A stretch of DNA of 39,133 bases. It comes from Erythrobacter sp. (GTDB lineage Bacteria; Pseudomonadota; Alphaproteobacteria; Sphingomonadales; Sphingomonadaceae). Shown here in pieces: positions 23,959-31,296 of the stretch. Positions within the stretch are counted from its first letter, which is position 1. Every line of letters starts with the position of its first letter. The DNA lies in contig JASBTD010000065.1 of the NCBI GenBank assembly GCA_030148605.1, positions 1 through 39,133 on the forward strand. The letters run 5' to 3'. The notes under the pieces are model-generated. The model made no database searches, was not told where the DNA came from, and worked only from the letters and a program-made list of their open reading frames with translations. Position numbers and translations under genes: made by a program.

Positions 23959-25322
23959 TGGCCGACAAGAAACCCGCATTGCTGGTTGTCGAGGACGATG
24001 AGGGCCTGCAGGCGCAGCTCAAATGGGCCTATGATGATTTCGAGGTTGTGCCGGCAACGGATCGCGAGAGCGCAATTGCGGCTCTGCGTCAGGTTGAGCC
24101 TGCGGTCGTCACCCTTGATCTGGGACTGCCGCCTGATCCCGATGGTACCAGCGAAGGTTTCGCCGTGCTTGATGCGATCATGGAATTGAAGCCGGACACA
24201 AAGGTGATTGTGGCATCGGGCCATGGTGCCCGTGAAAGCGCGCTCGATGCGATTGCGCGCGGTGCCTATGATTTCTACCAAAAGCCGGTTGATATCGAAG
24301 CGCTTGGCCTGATCGTTCGCCGCGCGTTCAACCTGCACGAAATCGAAGCGGAAAACCGCAAGCTCAAGGCGCAGAGCGGTGATGACAACCGTGTGTTGGG
24401 TGGAATGATCACTGCCGCGCCTGAAATGGTCAAGGTTGCGCGTACGATTGAGCGCGTTGCCAAGACCAGCGTTTCCGTGATGCTGCTTGGCGCGAGCGGC
24501 ACAGGCAAGGAATTGCTTGCAAAAGGGCTCCATCAGGCGAGCGATCGCAAGGATGGGCCCTTTGTTGCGATCAATTGTGCGGCCATTCCGGAAAACTTGC
24601 TGGAAAGCGAGCTGTTCGGGCACGAGAAAGGCGCCTTCACCGGCGCGGTCAAGACCACCGAAGGCAAGATCGAGAACGCAGCCGGGGGCACGCTTTTCCT
24701 TGATGAAGTGGGAGACATTCCGCTGCCTTTGCAGGTGAAGCTGCTGCGTTTCCTGCAAGAACGCACGATCGAGCGGATTGGCGGACGCAAGGCGATTGAA
24801 GTCGACACCCGCATTGTTTGCGCGACGCATCAGGACCTGGAGGCGATGTGCAATACCGGGACTTTCCGCGAAGACTTGTATTATCGCCTGGCTGAGATTG
24901 TCGTGAAGATCCCGACGCTGGCTGAACGCCATGGTGATCCCACGCTGTTGGCCAAGGCTTTCCTCAAACGGTTCGCGAACGAGATGAACCCGCAGGTGAC
25001 GGGCTTCGCGCCTGATGCACTGGCAGCAATCGATGCGCATGATTGGCCTGGCAACGTCCGCGAGCTGGAAAACCGGGTCAAACGCGCGGTGATCATGACC
25101 GACGGCAAACTGGTGGGCGCGGGCGATCTGGACCTGCAGGAAAGCGGCGAGGATCGCGACGGTGTGCTCAATATCAAGACCGCACGCGAAGAAGCAGATC
25201 GCCGCGTAATTCGCCATGCGCTGGCGCGCAGCGAAGGTAATATTTCCAACACTGCGAAGATGCTGGGGATCAGTCGCCCGACGCTTTACGATCTGCTCAA
25301 ACATTACGACCTATCAGCCTGA
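23958..25322 (+). CDS. prsR: PrsR, sigma54-dependent response regulator
   Basis: A 454-residue NtrC-type regulator. The receiver domain (VVEDDEGLQAQLKWAY, phosphoacceptor Asp54 in VTLDLGLP, conserved Lys in YQKPVD) is followed by an AAA+ domain with Walker A GASGTGKE and the sigma54-contact loop GAFTGA (~residue 228). GTLFLDEVGDIPLPLQ is the Walker B segment. A Fis-type helix-turn-helix (GNISNTAKMLGISRPTLYDLLKHY) closes the C terminus. It partners with PrsK through the overlapping start/stop. It would activate sigma54 promoters; none with a convincing -24/-12 spacing was found in the window. Confidence 0.92.
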   Translation: MADKKPALLVVEDDEGLQAQLKWAYDDFEVVPATDRESAIAALRQVEPAVVTLDLGLPPDPDGTSEGFAVLDAIMELKPDTKVIVASGHGARESALDAIARGAYDFYQKPVDIEALGLIVRRAFNLHEIEAENRKLKAQSGDDNRVLGGMITAAPEMVKVARTIERVAKTSVSVMLLGASGTGKELLAKGLHQASDRKDGPFVAINCAAIPENLLESELFGHEKGAFTGAVKTTEGKIENAAGGTLFLDEVGDIPLPLQVKLLRFLQERTIERIGGRKAIEVDTRIVCATHQDLEAMCNTGTFREDLYYRLAEIVVKIPTLAERHGDPTLLAKAFLKRFANEMNPQVTGFAPDALAAIDAHDWPGNVRELENRVKRAVIMTDGKLVGAGDLDLQESGEDRDGVLNIKTAREEADRRVIRHALARSEGNISNTAKMLGISRPTLYDLLKHYDLSA

Positions 25323-25375
25323 TCGGGGAAGAGCCTTCTCTCGACAAGCTCGCTCGGCAAGGGCAGGGCTAACGC

Positions 25376-26338
25376 ATGCGCAAGCTATTTGCCCTTCTGG
25401 CTGATCCGATGATTGCTGTGTTGCTGGTCGCGACCATGCTGGCGCTTATCGTGCCGGCGATCGGCGAGCTTCGTGACACCGCGCGTATGATCTCAAGCGT
25501 GGGCATTTTTGCTCTGTTCCTAGTCAATGGAATGCGGATCGCACGCGGCGAGATCGCGAGTGGGATCGCAAACTGGCGATATTTCGCGCCACTGATGCTG
25601 TTTGTGTTCGGTGCGATGGCAATGGGCGGAATTGGGTTTGCCAGACTTGCGGATGGGTATCTGCCGCCTTTGGTTGCCCTGGGTTTCCTTTACCTCGGCA
25701 CGCTGCCCTCCACGATCCAGTCAGCTACATCCTACACCACGCTTGCAGGTGGCAATATCGCTCTAGCGGTGGTGGGAGCAGCGCTGATCAACATTGCCGG
25801 TGTGTTCGTGACGGCACCATTGTTCGCGCTGCTAGCTGGCACGGAAACTGTCAATGTCGGCAATGATGCGATCATCCGGATTGGTGCAATCCTGATCCTG
25901 CCGTTTGTGATCGGGCAGTTGTTGCAACGATGGACCCGTGGCTGGGTGATCCAACGCAAGGACAAGATCGTCTGGCTTGACCGGATCGTGATCGGAGTTG
26001 CGGTCTATGTCGCCATGTCGGGTGCGGTCGAGCAAGGACTTTTGCAAATGTTCGATGCGCGCAGTTGGGTTTGGCTGCTTGGTATAACGATCACGTTCCT
26101 TGTCATGTCACATGTGGTAGCATGGCTCGCGAGCGGGCTGTTGGGATACGCTGTCGCTGATCGCAAGGCATTCCTTTTCGCCGGAGCTCAGAAAAGCGTC
26201 GCGATTGGCGCTCCGCTTGCGGCCATCCTGTTTGCGCCGGATGTGGCCGGCTTCGTGATCGCGCCGCTCTTGCTATATCACTTGCTGCAGCTCGTGATGG
26301 CAGCGCCGATCGCTACCCGTCTTGCGACGCAGAATTGA
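25376..26338 (+). CDS. SBF-like (bile acid:Na+ symporter family) transporter
   Basis: A 320-residue membrane protein with about ten hydrophobic segments. LPSTIQSATSYTTLAGGNIALAVV and FAGAQKSVAIGAPLAAILF match the two crossover motifs of the SBF-like branch (SLC10A7-like). The substrate is unknown. It starts 53 bases after prsR, so cotranscription is possible. Its last 26 bases overlap the end of the convergent DUF475 gene. Confidence 0.85.
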   Translation: MRKLFALLADPMIAVLLVATMLALIVPAIGELRDTARMISSVGIFALFLVNGMRIARGEIASGIANWRYFAPLMLFVFGAMAMGGIGFARLADGYLPPLVALGFLYLGTLPSTIQSATSYTTLAGGNIALAVVGAALINIAGVFVTAPLFALLAGTETVNVGNDAIIRIGAILILPFVIGQLLQRWTRGWVIQRKDKIVWLDRIVIGVAVYVAMSGAVEQGLLQMFDARSWVWLLGITITFLVMSHVVAWLASGLLGYAVADRKAFLFAGAQKSVAIGAPLAAILFAPDVAGFVIAPLLLYHLLQLVMAAPIATRLATQN

Positions 26339-27395
26339 GATCGATTGTTTCGGAACCCTCGCGCCGGTTGTGCCGCACCGACCACCAGAAGCTGAGACCG
26401 ATCAAGGTCGCTCCAATCAATCCGGTGATGGTCTCGGGGATATGGAACTTGGCGGAAAACAGCATGATCCCCCCCAGCACGATAATTGCCCAGAAGGCCC
26501 CGTGCTCGAGGTAGCGGTATTGCGCCAGCGTGCCTGTTTGCACCAGATGGATCGTGATCGAACGAACAAAGATCGCGCCAACTGACAAGCCAAGCGCGAT
26601 GATCACCATATTGTTCGACAAAGCGAAGGCTCCGATCACACCGTCAAAGCTGAAGCTGGCATCGAGCACTTCAAGGTAAAGAAATCCGCCCAGGCCCGAT
26701 TTCACGACGATGCCTGCAGCGCGTTTCTTGGCTTCGTGTTCTTCAAGCAGCGCCGCAATGGCCTGCACGCCGATATAGGTAACAAGGCCAAGAATACCGG
26801 CGGTGAGGAACGTGATCGCGTCATCAGGCGAGAGCATGGTCGAAACGCCGTAGATCACGCTTAGCACCAGCCCGATTTCAATCGCGGGAACGCTCGAGAA
26901 ACGGTTGATGTTGCGCTCAAGCACAGCGATCCAGTGGATCTCCTTGTCTTCCTCGAAGAAGAAAGTCAGCCCGACCATGGCAAGGAAAGCCCCGCCAAAT
27001 CCGGCGATACCGACATGTGCAGCGGATACAATTCGTTCGTATTCCTCAGGATCGTTGAGCGACAGGTTGATCGCATCAATCGGGCCAAGCTGCGCGGCGA
27101 TGGCGACAATCGCAATCGGGAAGATGATCCGCATACCGAAGACCGCGATCAGGATACCCCATGTAAGGAAGCGCCGCTGCCAGACCGGGTCCATATTGCG
27201 CAGCACAGTTGCATTGACGACTGCATTATCGAAGCTGAGCGAGACTTCCAGAATCGAAAGGACGAAAACGATCCACAATATGCCCAGCGTCGCAGCAATG
27301 TTGCCGGTGCTGGCCCAGCCATACCACACCGCCAGTCCAAGGCAGACCGCCGAAAAAGCCAGCGAGAAGCTGTAATATCGAAGCAGGGTTTGCAT
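26313..27395 (-). CDS. DUF475 / TerC-like integral membrane protein
   Basis: A 360-residue membrane protein with about nine hydrophobic segments. The duplicated acidic motifs EVSLSFDNAVVNA and EVLDASFSFDGVIGA are the TerC/DUF475 hallmark, placing metal-ligand-like acidic residues within membrane helices. TerC-family proteins are linked to tellurite resistance and Mn2+/metal handling; the function of DUF475 itself is not settled. It starts 8 bases after the panB stop on the same strand, so the two are probably one operon. Confidence 0.9.
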   Translation of the reverse strand: MQTLLRYYSFSLAFSAVCLGLAVWYGWASTGNIAATLGILWIVFVLSILEVSLSFDNAVVNATVLRNMDPVWQRRFLTWGILIAVFGMRIIFPIAIVAIAAQLGPIDAINLSLNDPEEYERIVSAAHVGIAGFGGAFLAMVGLTFFFEEDKEIHWIAVLERNINRFSSVPAIEIGLVLSVIYGVSTMLSPDDAITFLTAGILGLVTYIGVQAIAALLEEHEAKKRAAGIVVKSGLGGFLYLEVLDASFSFDGVIGAFALSNNMVIIALGLSVGAIFVRSITIHLVQTGTLAQYRYLEHGAFWAIIVLGGIMLFSAKFHIPETITGLIGATLIGLSFWWSVRHNRREGSETIDLNSASQDG

Positions 27396-27403
27396 AGTCG
27401 CGT

Positions 27404-28276
27404 TCAGGCCTTGGGCTGATAGGTTTGGTCTTCGGTCGGGAAAGTCCTCGCGCGAACTTCTTCGGCATATTGCGCAACGGTCTTCTCGATGATCCCCGCG
27501 ATGTCTTCATACTTTTTCACGAAGCGGGGGACACGCTCGAACATGCCCAGCATGTCTTCGGTGACCAGTACCTGGCCATCGCATTGAGCTGACGCGCCGA
27601 TGCCGATGACGGGTATTTCGAGCGACTTGGTGAGCGAAATAGCTATCGGCTCGATCACGCCTTCTGCGACAACGGAGAAAGCGCCCGCATTTTGCACTGC
27701 CTCACCATCTGCAATGATCTTGTCATGCTCCTGCTGGGACCGTCCGCGTGCTGCATAGCCGCCCAGTACATTGACCGCCTGGGGCGTGAGGCCGACATGG
27801 CCCATCACCGGAATTCCGCGATTGGTCAGGAAATCGATCGTTTCCGCCATCGCCTGCCCGCCTTCCAGCTTCACCGCAGCGCAGCCGGTCTCTGCCATTA
27901 CTCTGCTGGCTGTCTCGAAAGCTTGTTCCTTTGATCCTTCGTATGCGCCGAAGGGCAGGTCGACTACGACCACGCTGTGGTAACTGCCGCGAACAACCGC
28001 GGCGCCATGCGCAATCATCATGTCGAGTGTTACCGGCAGGGTTGAATCGAGACCGTAAATCACCTGACCCAGCGAATCTCCGACCAGCAGGATGTCGCAA
28101 TGCGCGTCAAGCAGCTGTGCCTGCCGCGCGGTGTACGCCGTTAGCATCACCAGCGGTTCCTTGGTCTGGCCATCCTTCTTGTGATCCCGGATTTTCGGGA
28201 CCGTCAAACGCTTGCGCGGCTTTGGCGTAGGGTTCGCACGGCTTGTGCTGGTGTCGAGCTGGAAGGTGGTAGACAT
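27404..28276 (-). CDS. panB: 3-methyl-2-oxobutanoate hydroxymethyltransferase
   Basis: The first step of pantothenate synthesis: transfers a hydroxymethyl group from 5,10-methylenetetrahydrofolate to 2-oxoisovalerate. It is 290 residues. Signatures are [33 protein letters not shown] (metal-binding Asp in GDSLG), [37 protein letters not shown] and [18 protein letters not shown]. The first ~25 residues ([23 protein letters not shown]) are a non-conserved extension. No panC or panD is in the window. Confidence 0.96.
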   Translation of the reverse strand: MSTTFQLDTSTSRANPTPKPRKRLTVPKIRDHKKDGQTKEPLVMLTAYTARQAQLLDAHCDILLVGDSLGQVIYGLDSTLPVTLDMMIAHGAAVVRGSYHSVVVVDLPFGAYEGSKEQAFETASRVMAETGCAAVKLEGGQAMAETIDFLTNRGIPVMGHVGLTPQAVNVLGGYAARGRSQQEHDKIIADGEAVQNAGAFSVVAEGVIEPIAISLTKSLEIPVIGIGASAQCDGQVLVTEDMLGMFERVPRFVKKYEDIAGIIEKTVAQYAEEVRARTFPTEDQTYQPKA

Positions 28277-28300
28277 GGCGCGCTTTTAGCGGAGCAGGGG

Positions 28301-28312
28301 ATTTGCGCAAAT
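28301..28312. promoter_or_regulatory. 12-bp palindrome in the panB / transporter divergent spacer
   Basis: ATTTGCGCAAAT is a perfect palindrome 25 bases upstream of the panB start. It may be an operator or a chance occurrence. The rest of the 119-base spacer holds only a GAAGAGGATAG ribosome binding site for the plus-strand gene. Confidence 0.3.
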
Positions 28313-28395
28313 AGTTGCTCGACTGTGAAGCAAAATAACGGCAATACCCGCGCAACATACGTCACGGGAAGACGGAAGAGGATAGTCTACTAGTC

Positions 28396-29796
28396 ATGGC
28401 AGCAGCAGGTACAGGCCACGAGAACTGGTCATCGCGTACGGCATTCATTCTGGCGGCAGTTGGTTCGGCAGTCGGTCTGGGCAATATGTGGCGCTTCCCG
28501 GCGGAAGCGGGCGAAAATGGCGGCGGCGCATTCGTGCTGTTCTACATCTTCTGCGTGCTGCTGATCGGTTTGCCGGTGCTTCTGTCGGAAGTGTTGATCG
28601 GGCGGCACGGTCAAGCCAATGCGCCTGAAAGCGTGCGGCGCGTTGCGCGTGACTCCAAAGCTTCAGAAGGCTGGAGCATCCTTGCGTCCATGGGCGTTTT
28701 CGCGGCCTTTTTGATCCTCAGTTTCTACTGCGTAGTCGGCGGATGGGTCGTCTATTACATCGGTGTCTTTGTGAGCGATCTGTTCCAGACCGGGCTTTCC
28801 GGCGGCGCATTCGAAGGGCGCGCTGCATCAGATATCGAAGGGCTGCTTCCCGGGCTGTTCGGGAATGGCGGGTTGATGGTAGGCCTCAACCTAGGTTTCC
28901 TTGCGGTGACCATGTTCTTCGTGGCTCGCGGGATCGCCAGCGGGATCGAATGGGTGGCGGTCTATCTGATGCCGCTGTTTTTCGTGCTGTTCCTCGGTAT
29001 CACCATTTACGGCGCTTTTACCGGCAATTTCAGCGACGCGGTCGCTTATCTCTTCACGTTCGACTTCTCGAAGCTGACCGGTGAAGTGATGCTGGCCGCC
29101 GTCGGTCAGGCGTTCTTTTCCCTGTCACTGGGTGTGGCTGGCATGATGACCTATGGCGCATACGCAAATCGGGATACGAATCTTGCGGAAACTTCTGGCA
29201 TTATCGCAGGTGCTGACACGGCTGTGGCGATGCTGGCTGGCTTGGCGATCTTTCCGATTGTCTTCGCAGCAGGCCTGTCCGCAAGCGTAGGGCCGGGCCT
29301 GATGTTCCAATCCCTGCCGATCGCGTTTCAGGCGATGCCGTTCGGGTCGCTGATCGGGCTTGCATTCTTTGTGATGGTTTTCTTTGCGGCATTGACCAGC
29401 TCGGTTTCGTTGCTTGAAGCGCCGACAGCCTATGTGTTCGAGAAATTCAGCTTCAGTCGCCCCGTGGCGACTCTGATCGTCGGCCTGGGCGCAGCGGTGC
29501 TGGGTGTCTTGTCTTCACTCTCATTCAATGAGATTGCCGAATTCCGCCCGCTCGGTTTCATCCCTACCTTTGCCGAAGCGAATTTCTTCGATGCCCTAGA
29601 TGGTGTGACAGCCAAGCTGTTCATGCCGATCGGGGCTATCCTGACTTGCATTTTCGTAGGCTGGATCGCCGATGCGAAGCTGATCGATGATGAGAACGGT
29701 CTGGATGGCGTATTGCACCAGACGTGGCGCGTGCTTGTCCGCTTCGTCTGTCCGGTTGCGCTGACTGTAATCCTGCTGGTCGGCTTGTTCGGCTGA
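28396..29796 (+). CDS. Sodium-dependent transporter, NSS/SNF family
   Basis: A 466-residue Na+-coupled symporter with about 11-12 membrane segments. The opening AAVGSAVGLGNMWRFPAEAGENGGGAFVLFYIFCVLLIGLPVLLSEVLIGRHG is the highly conserved TM1-TM2 region of neurotransmitter:sodium symporters, with the unwound Na+-binding stretch GSAVGLGN. GQAFFSLSLGVAGMMTYGAY corresponds to TM6. Bacterial members usually carry amino acids; which one is unknown. It is divergent from panB and followed by a good intrinsic terminator. Confidence 0.93.
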   Translation: MAAAGTGHENWSSRTAFILAAVGSAVGLGNMWRFPAEAGENGGGAFVLFYIFCVLLIGLPVLLSEVLIGRHGQANAPESVRRVARDSKASEGWSILASMGVFAAFLILSFYCVVGGWVVYYIGVFVSDLFQTGLSGGAFEGRAASDIEGLLPGLFGNGGLMVGLNLGFLAVTMFFVARGIASGIEWVAVYLMPLFFVLFLGITIYGAFTGNFSDAVAYLFTFDFSKLTGEVMLAAVGQAFFSLSLGVAGMMTYGAYANRDTNLAETSGIIAGADTAVAMLAGLAIFPIVFAAGLSASVGPGLMFQSLPIAFQAMPFGSLIGLAFFVMVFFAALTSSVSLLEAPTAYVFEKFSFSRPVATLIVGLGAAVLGVLSSLSFNEIAEFRPLGFIPTFAEANFFDALDGVTAKLFMPIGAILTCIFVGWIADAKLIDDENGLDGVLHQTWRVLVRFVCPVALTVILLVGLFG

Positions 29797-29815
29797 CCTT
29801 TGACTTGAGCAAAGT

Positions 29816-29848
29816 AAAGGGCTGCGTCCTTGGGGAGGCAGCCCTTTT
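29816..29848 (+). terminator. Intrinsic terminator after the NSS transporter gene
   Basis: AAAGGGCTGC (29816-29825), a 12-base loop, and GCAGCCCTTT (29838-29847) form a perfect 10-bp stem ending in TTTT. The left arm starts with AAA, so the structure could also serve the convergent general-stress gene on the minus strand. Confidence 0.85.
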
Positions 29849-29865
29849 GCGTTGGGGACGTTAGT

Positions 29866-30348
29866 TTAGAGCGTTGTCTCTAACTGTTTGTCCTGCACGT
29901 CTTCGCGCACATTCTTGCCCAGCATCATCTTCGCTGTGGTTGCCAGGCTCAGGTCACCGTTCCAGATCTCGGCATCGCCCAGATCCATTCGCAGGAACAG
30001 CAGGTTGGGGTCTTCCTTGCCGCCATCATACCAGGCCTTCACGAAGTTGTTCCAGAATTGCTCGAATTTACCTTGATCGGTCTCGACTTGAAGGCGCCCT
30101 TCAAAGCGGGCGAACAGGTCGTGACCCTTCGCCATGAAGGTTGCAGTCACATCGCCCAGTTTGGCGAGGTCGCTGTCCTTGGTTGTGAAGAACCAGATGG
30201 CGCCGTCAGCTTCCTTGTCGAGCTGTGCGGTCATGGGCACGGCGCTGTGCGGATCATCATTCCGTTGCAGGAAAAGGAATGGTGAGGTCGACAGGTTGCG
30301 CCAGAATTTCTGTTTGAGTTCGGTTTGGTTGTTTTGAGTGTTAGACAT
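29866..30348 (-). CDS. General stress protein 26-like flavin-binding protein (PNPOx-like fold)
   Basis: A 160-residue protein with the split-barrel pyridoxamine-phosphate-oxidase-like fold. Recognisable parts are FWRNLSTSPFLFLQ, VPMTAQLDKEADGAIWFFTTKDSDLAKL, VTATFMAKGHDLFARFEGRLQVE, and the C-terminal DAEIWNGDLSLATTAKMMLGKN. Members bind FMN or FAD and are called general stress protein 26-like. The promoter region carries a match to the alphaproteobacterial general stress sigma factor EcfG, which agrees with the name. An AAGGAGA ribosome binding site precedes the ATG at 30348. Confidence 0.85.
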   Translation of the reverse strand: MSNTQNNQTELKQKFWRNLSTSPFLFLQRNDDPHSAVPMTAQLDKEADGAIWFFTTKDSDLAKLGDVTATFMAKGHDLFARFEGRLQVETDQGKFEQFWNNFVKAWYDGGKEDPNLLFLRMDLGDAEIWNGDLSLATTAKMMLGKNVREDVQDKQLETTL

Positions 30349-30380
30349 TAAGTCTGTTTTCTCCTTTCATACATTAAATC

Positions 30381-30405
30381 AATGTTTTTACAGGGATTTG
30401 GTTCC
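30381..30405 (-). promoter_or_regulatory. EcfG-like general-stress promoter
   Basis: On the minus strand GGAAC (30405-30401), a 16-base spacer, then CATT (30384-30381). The EcfG consensus in alphaproteobacteria is GGAAC-N16/17-CGTT, so there is one mismatch. It lies 33 bases upstream of the general-stress gene's ATG. Confidence 0.55.
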
Positions 30406-30452
30406 GAGATAACGAGCGGGCGACGCTGAGGATCGACAGAGTGTGAAAGCGA

Positions 30453-30481
30453 TTGCGAATCCTGGATGAATGGAACATAAT
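30453..30481 (+). promoter_or_regulatory. imuA promoter
   Basis: TTGCGA (30453-30458), a 17-base spacer, CATAAT (30476-30481). The LexA box at 30473-30487 covers the -10. Transcription would start near 30488, almost at the first imuA ATG. Confidence 0.6.
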
Positions 30482-30487
30482 AAGAAC
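30473..30487. promoter_or_regulatory. LexA box of imuA-imuB
   Basis: GAAC-ATAATAA-GAAC, an exact match to the alphaproteobacterial LexA operator (GTTC-N7-GTTC, read here on the complementary strand). It overlaps the imuA -10 element, so bound LexA would block transcription until the SOS response. Confidence 0.88.
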
Positions 30488-30489
30488 AT

Positions 30490-31296
30490 ATGAGTCGTTC
30501 TGTTATGTCCCACACTGCCAATGCCGCGCCGCAAATGCCGCCAGCCAGCACCATGACTGCAAGTGCAGCGGCGCTGGTCCGCACGCGCCTGCCGCACTGG
30601 AAACCCGGGCTTGCCGCACCTCGGCATAGCGAGATCTTCGCGAGCAGCGATGAGGCCAGCGGGGCAGGGCTCGCGCTGGCATTGGCGCGCGATGCCATGA
30701 AGGTGGCGGCCAGGGATATGGCACCTGCGCAAGAGGATCGCCGCCAGATCTTGTGGGTGCAGGACAGGTCTGCCCTACGCCTGACCGGGCGGCCCTATGT
30801 CCATGGGCTTCCACCAGAACTGCATCATCGGCTGATCCATGTCGAAGCCGGATCGCCAGAAGATGCCCTGTTCGCGTTGGAAGAGGGGTTGCGCTGCCGA
30901 GACCTTGCCTTCGTTCTGGGAGAGATCGCCGGCAATCCACGGGGGCTCAATTTCACTGCATCGCGGCGGCTTAGCCTGGCCGCAGAAAAGCACGGCGTGC
31001 CATTATGGCTGGTGCGGCTTGATGCGCAGCATGACCTTTCATCTGCCCGGATGCGTTGGAAAGTGGTGTCTGCGCCATCGTCTGCGCCGCGCTGGAATGT
31101 CGAAGCGCCCGGTCGTCCGACATGGCGTGCGGAGCTCTTCCGCGCGCGCTCGCACCCACCCGGAGAATGGAGCTTGAGCGATGACGGCAACAGTCTCATC
31201 GCCGCTCGACCACACAGCAGCCCTGAAAAGCCCACCCCGCCGGATCATGTCGATCTGGCTCGCGCAGCTGGCGGTCGATCGCTGGCGGCTCTCTAA
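30490..31296 (+). CDS. imuA: ImuA, SOS mutasome RecA-like accessory protein
   Basis: A RecA-fold accessory factor of the damage-induced mutasome ImuA-ImuB-DnaE2. It is 268 residues from the first ATG. HSEIFASSDEASGAGLALALARDA stands where RecA has its P-loop but lacks a Walker A GxxxxGK[ST], as is common in ImuA proteins. GLRCRDLAFVLGEIAG and NFTASRRLSLAAEKHGVPLWLVRL are the recognisable ImuA core. The start is uncertain: the ATG at 30490 lies 2 bases after the LexA box, implying a leaderless mRNA, and 30505, 30532 or 30550 are alternatives. It overlaps imuB. Confidence 0.87.
   Translation: MSRSVMSHTANAAPQMPPASTMTASAAALVRTRLPHWKPGLAAPRHSEIFASSDEASGAGLALALARDAMKVAARDMAPAQEDRRQILWVQDRSALRLTGRPYVHGLPPELHHRLIHVEAGSPEDALFALEEGLRCRDLAFVLGEIAGNPRGLNFTASRRLSLAAEKHGVPLWLVRLDAQHDLSSARMRWKVVSAPSSAPRWNVEAPGRPTWRAELFRARSHPPGEWSLSDDGNSLIAARPHSSPEKPTPPDHVDLARAAGGRSLAAL

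Noticed and set aside
23664..25304. 546-codon minus-strand open frame opposite prsR
   Set aside because: It is a mirror of the strongly conserved prsR gene with no domain of its own and no ribosome binding site; an antisense artefact of codon bias.
26313..26338. 26-base convergent overlap of the SBF-like and DUF475 genes as a regulatory antisense
   Set aside because: Short 3' overlaps are common in compact genomes, and nothing else marks this one as special.
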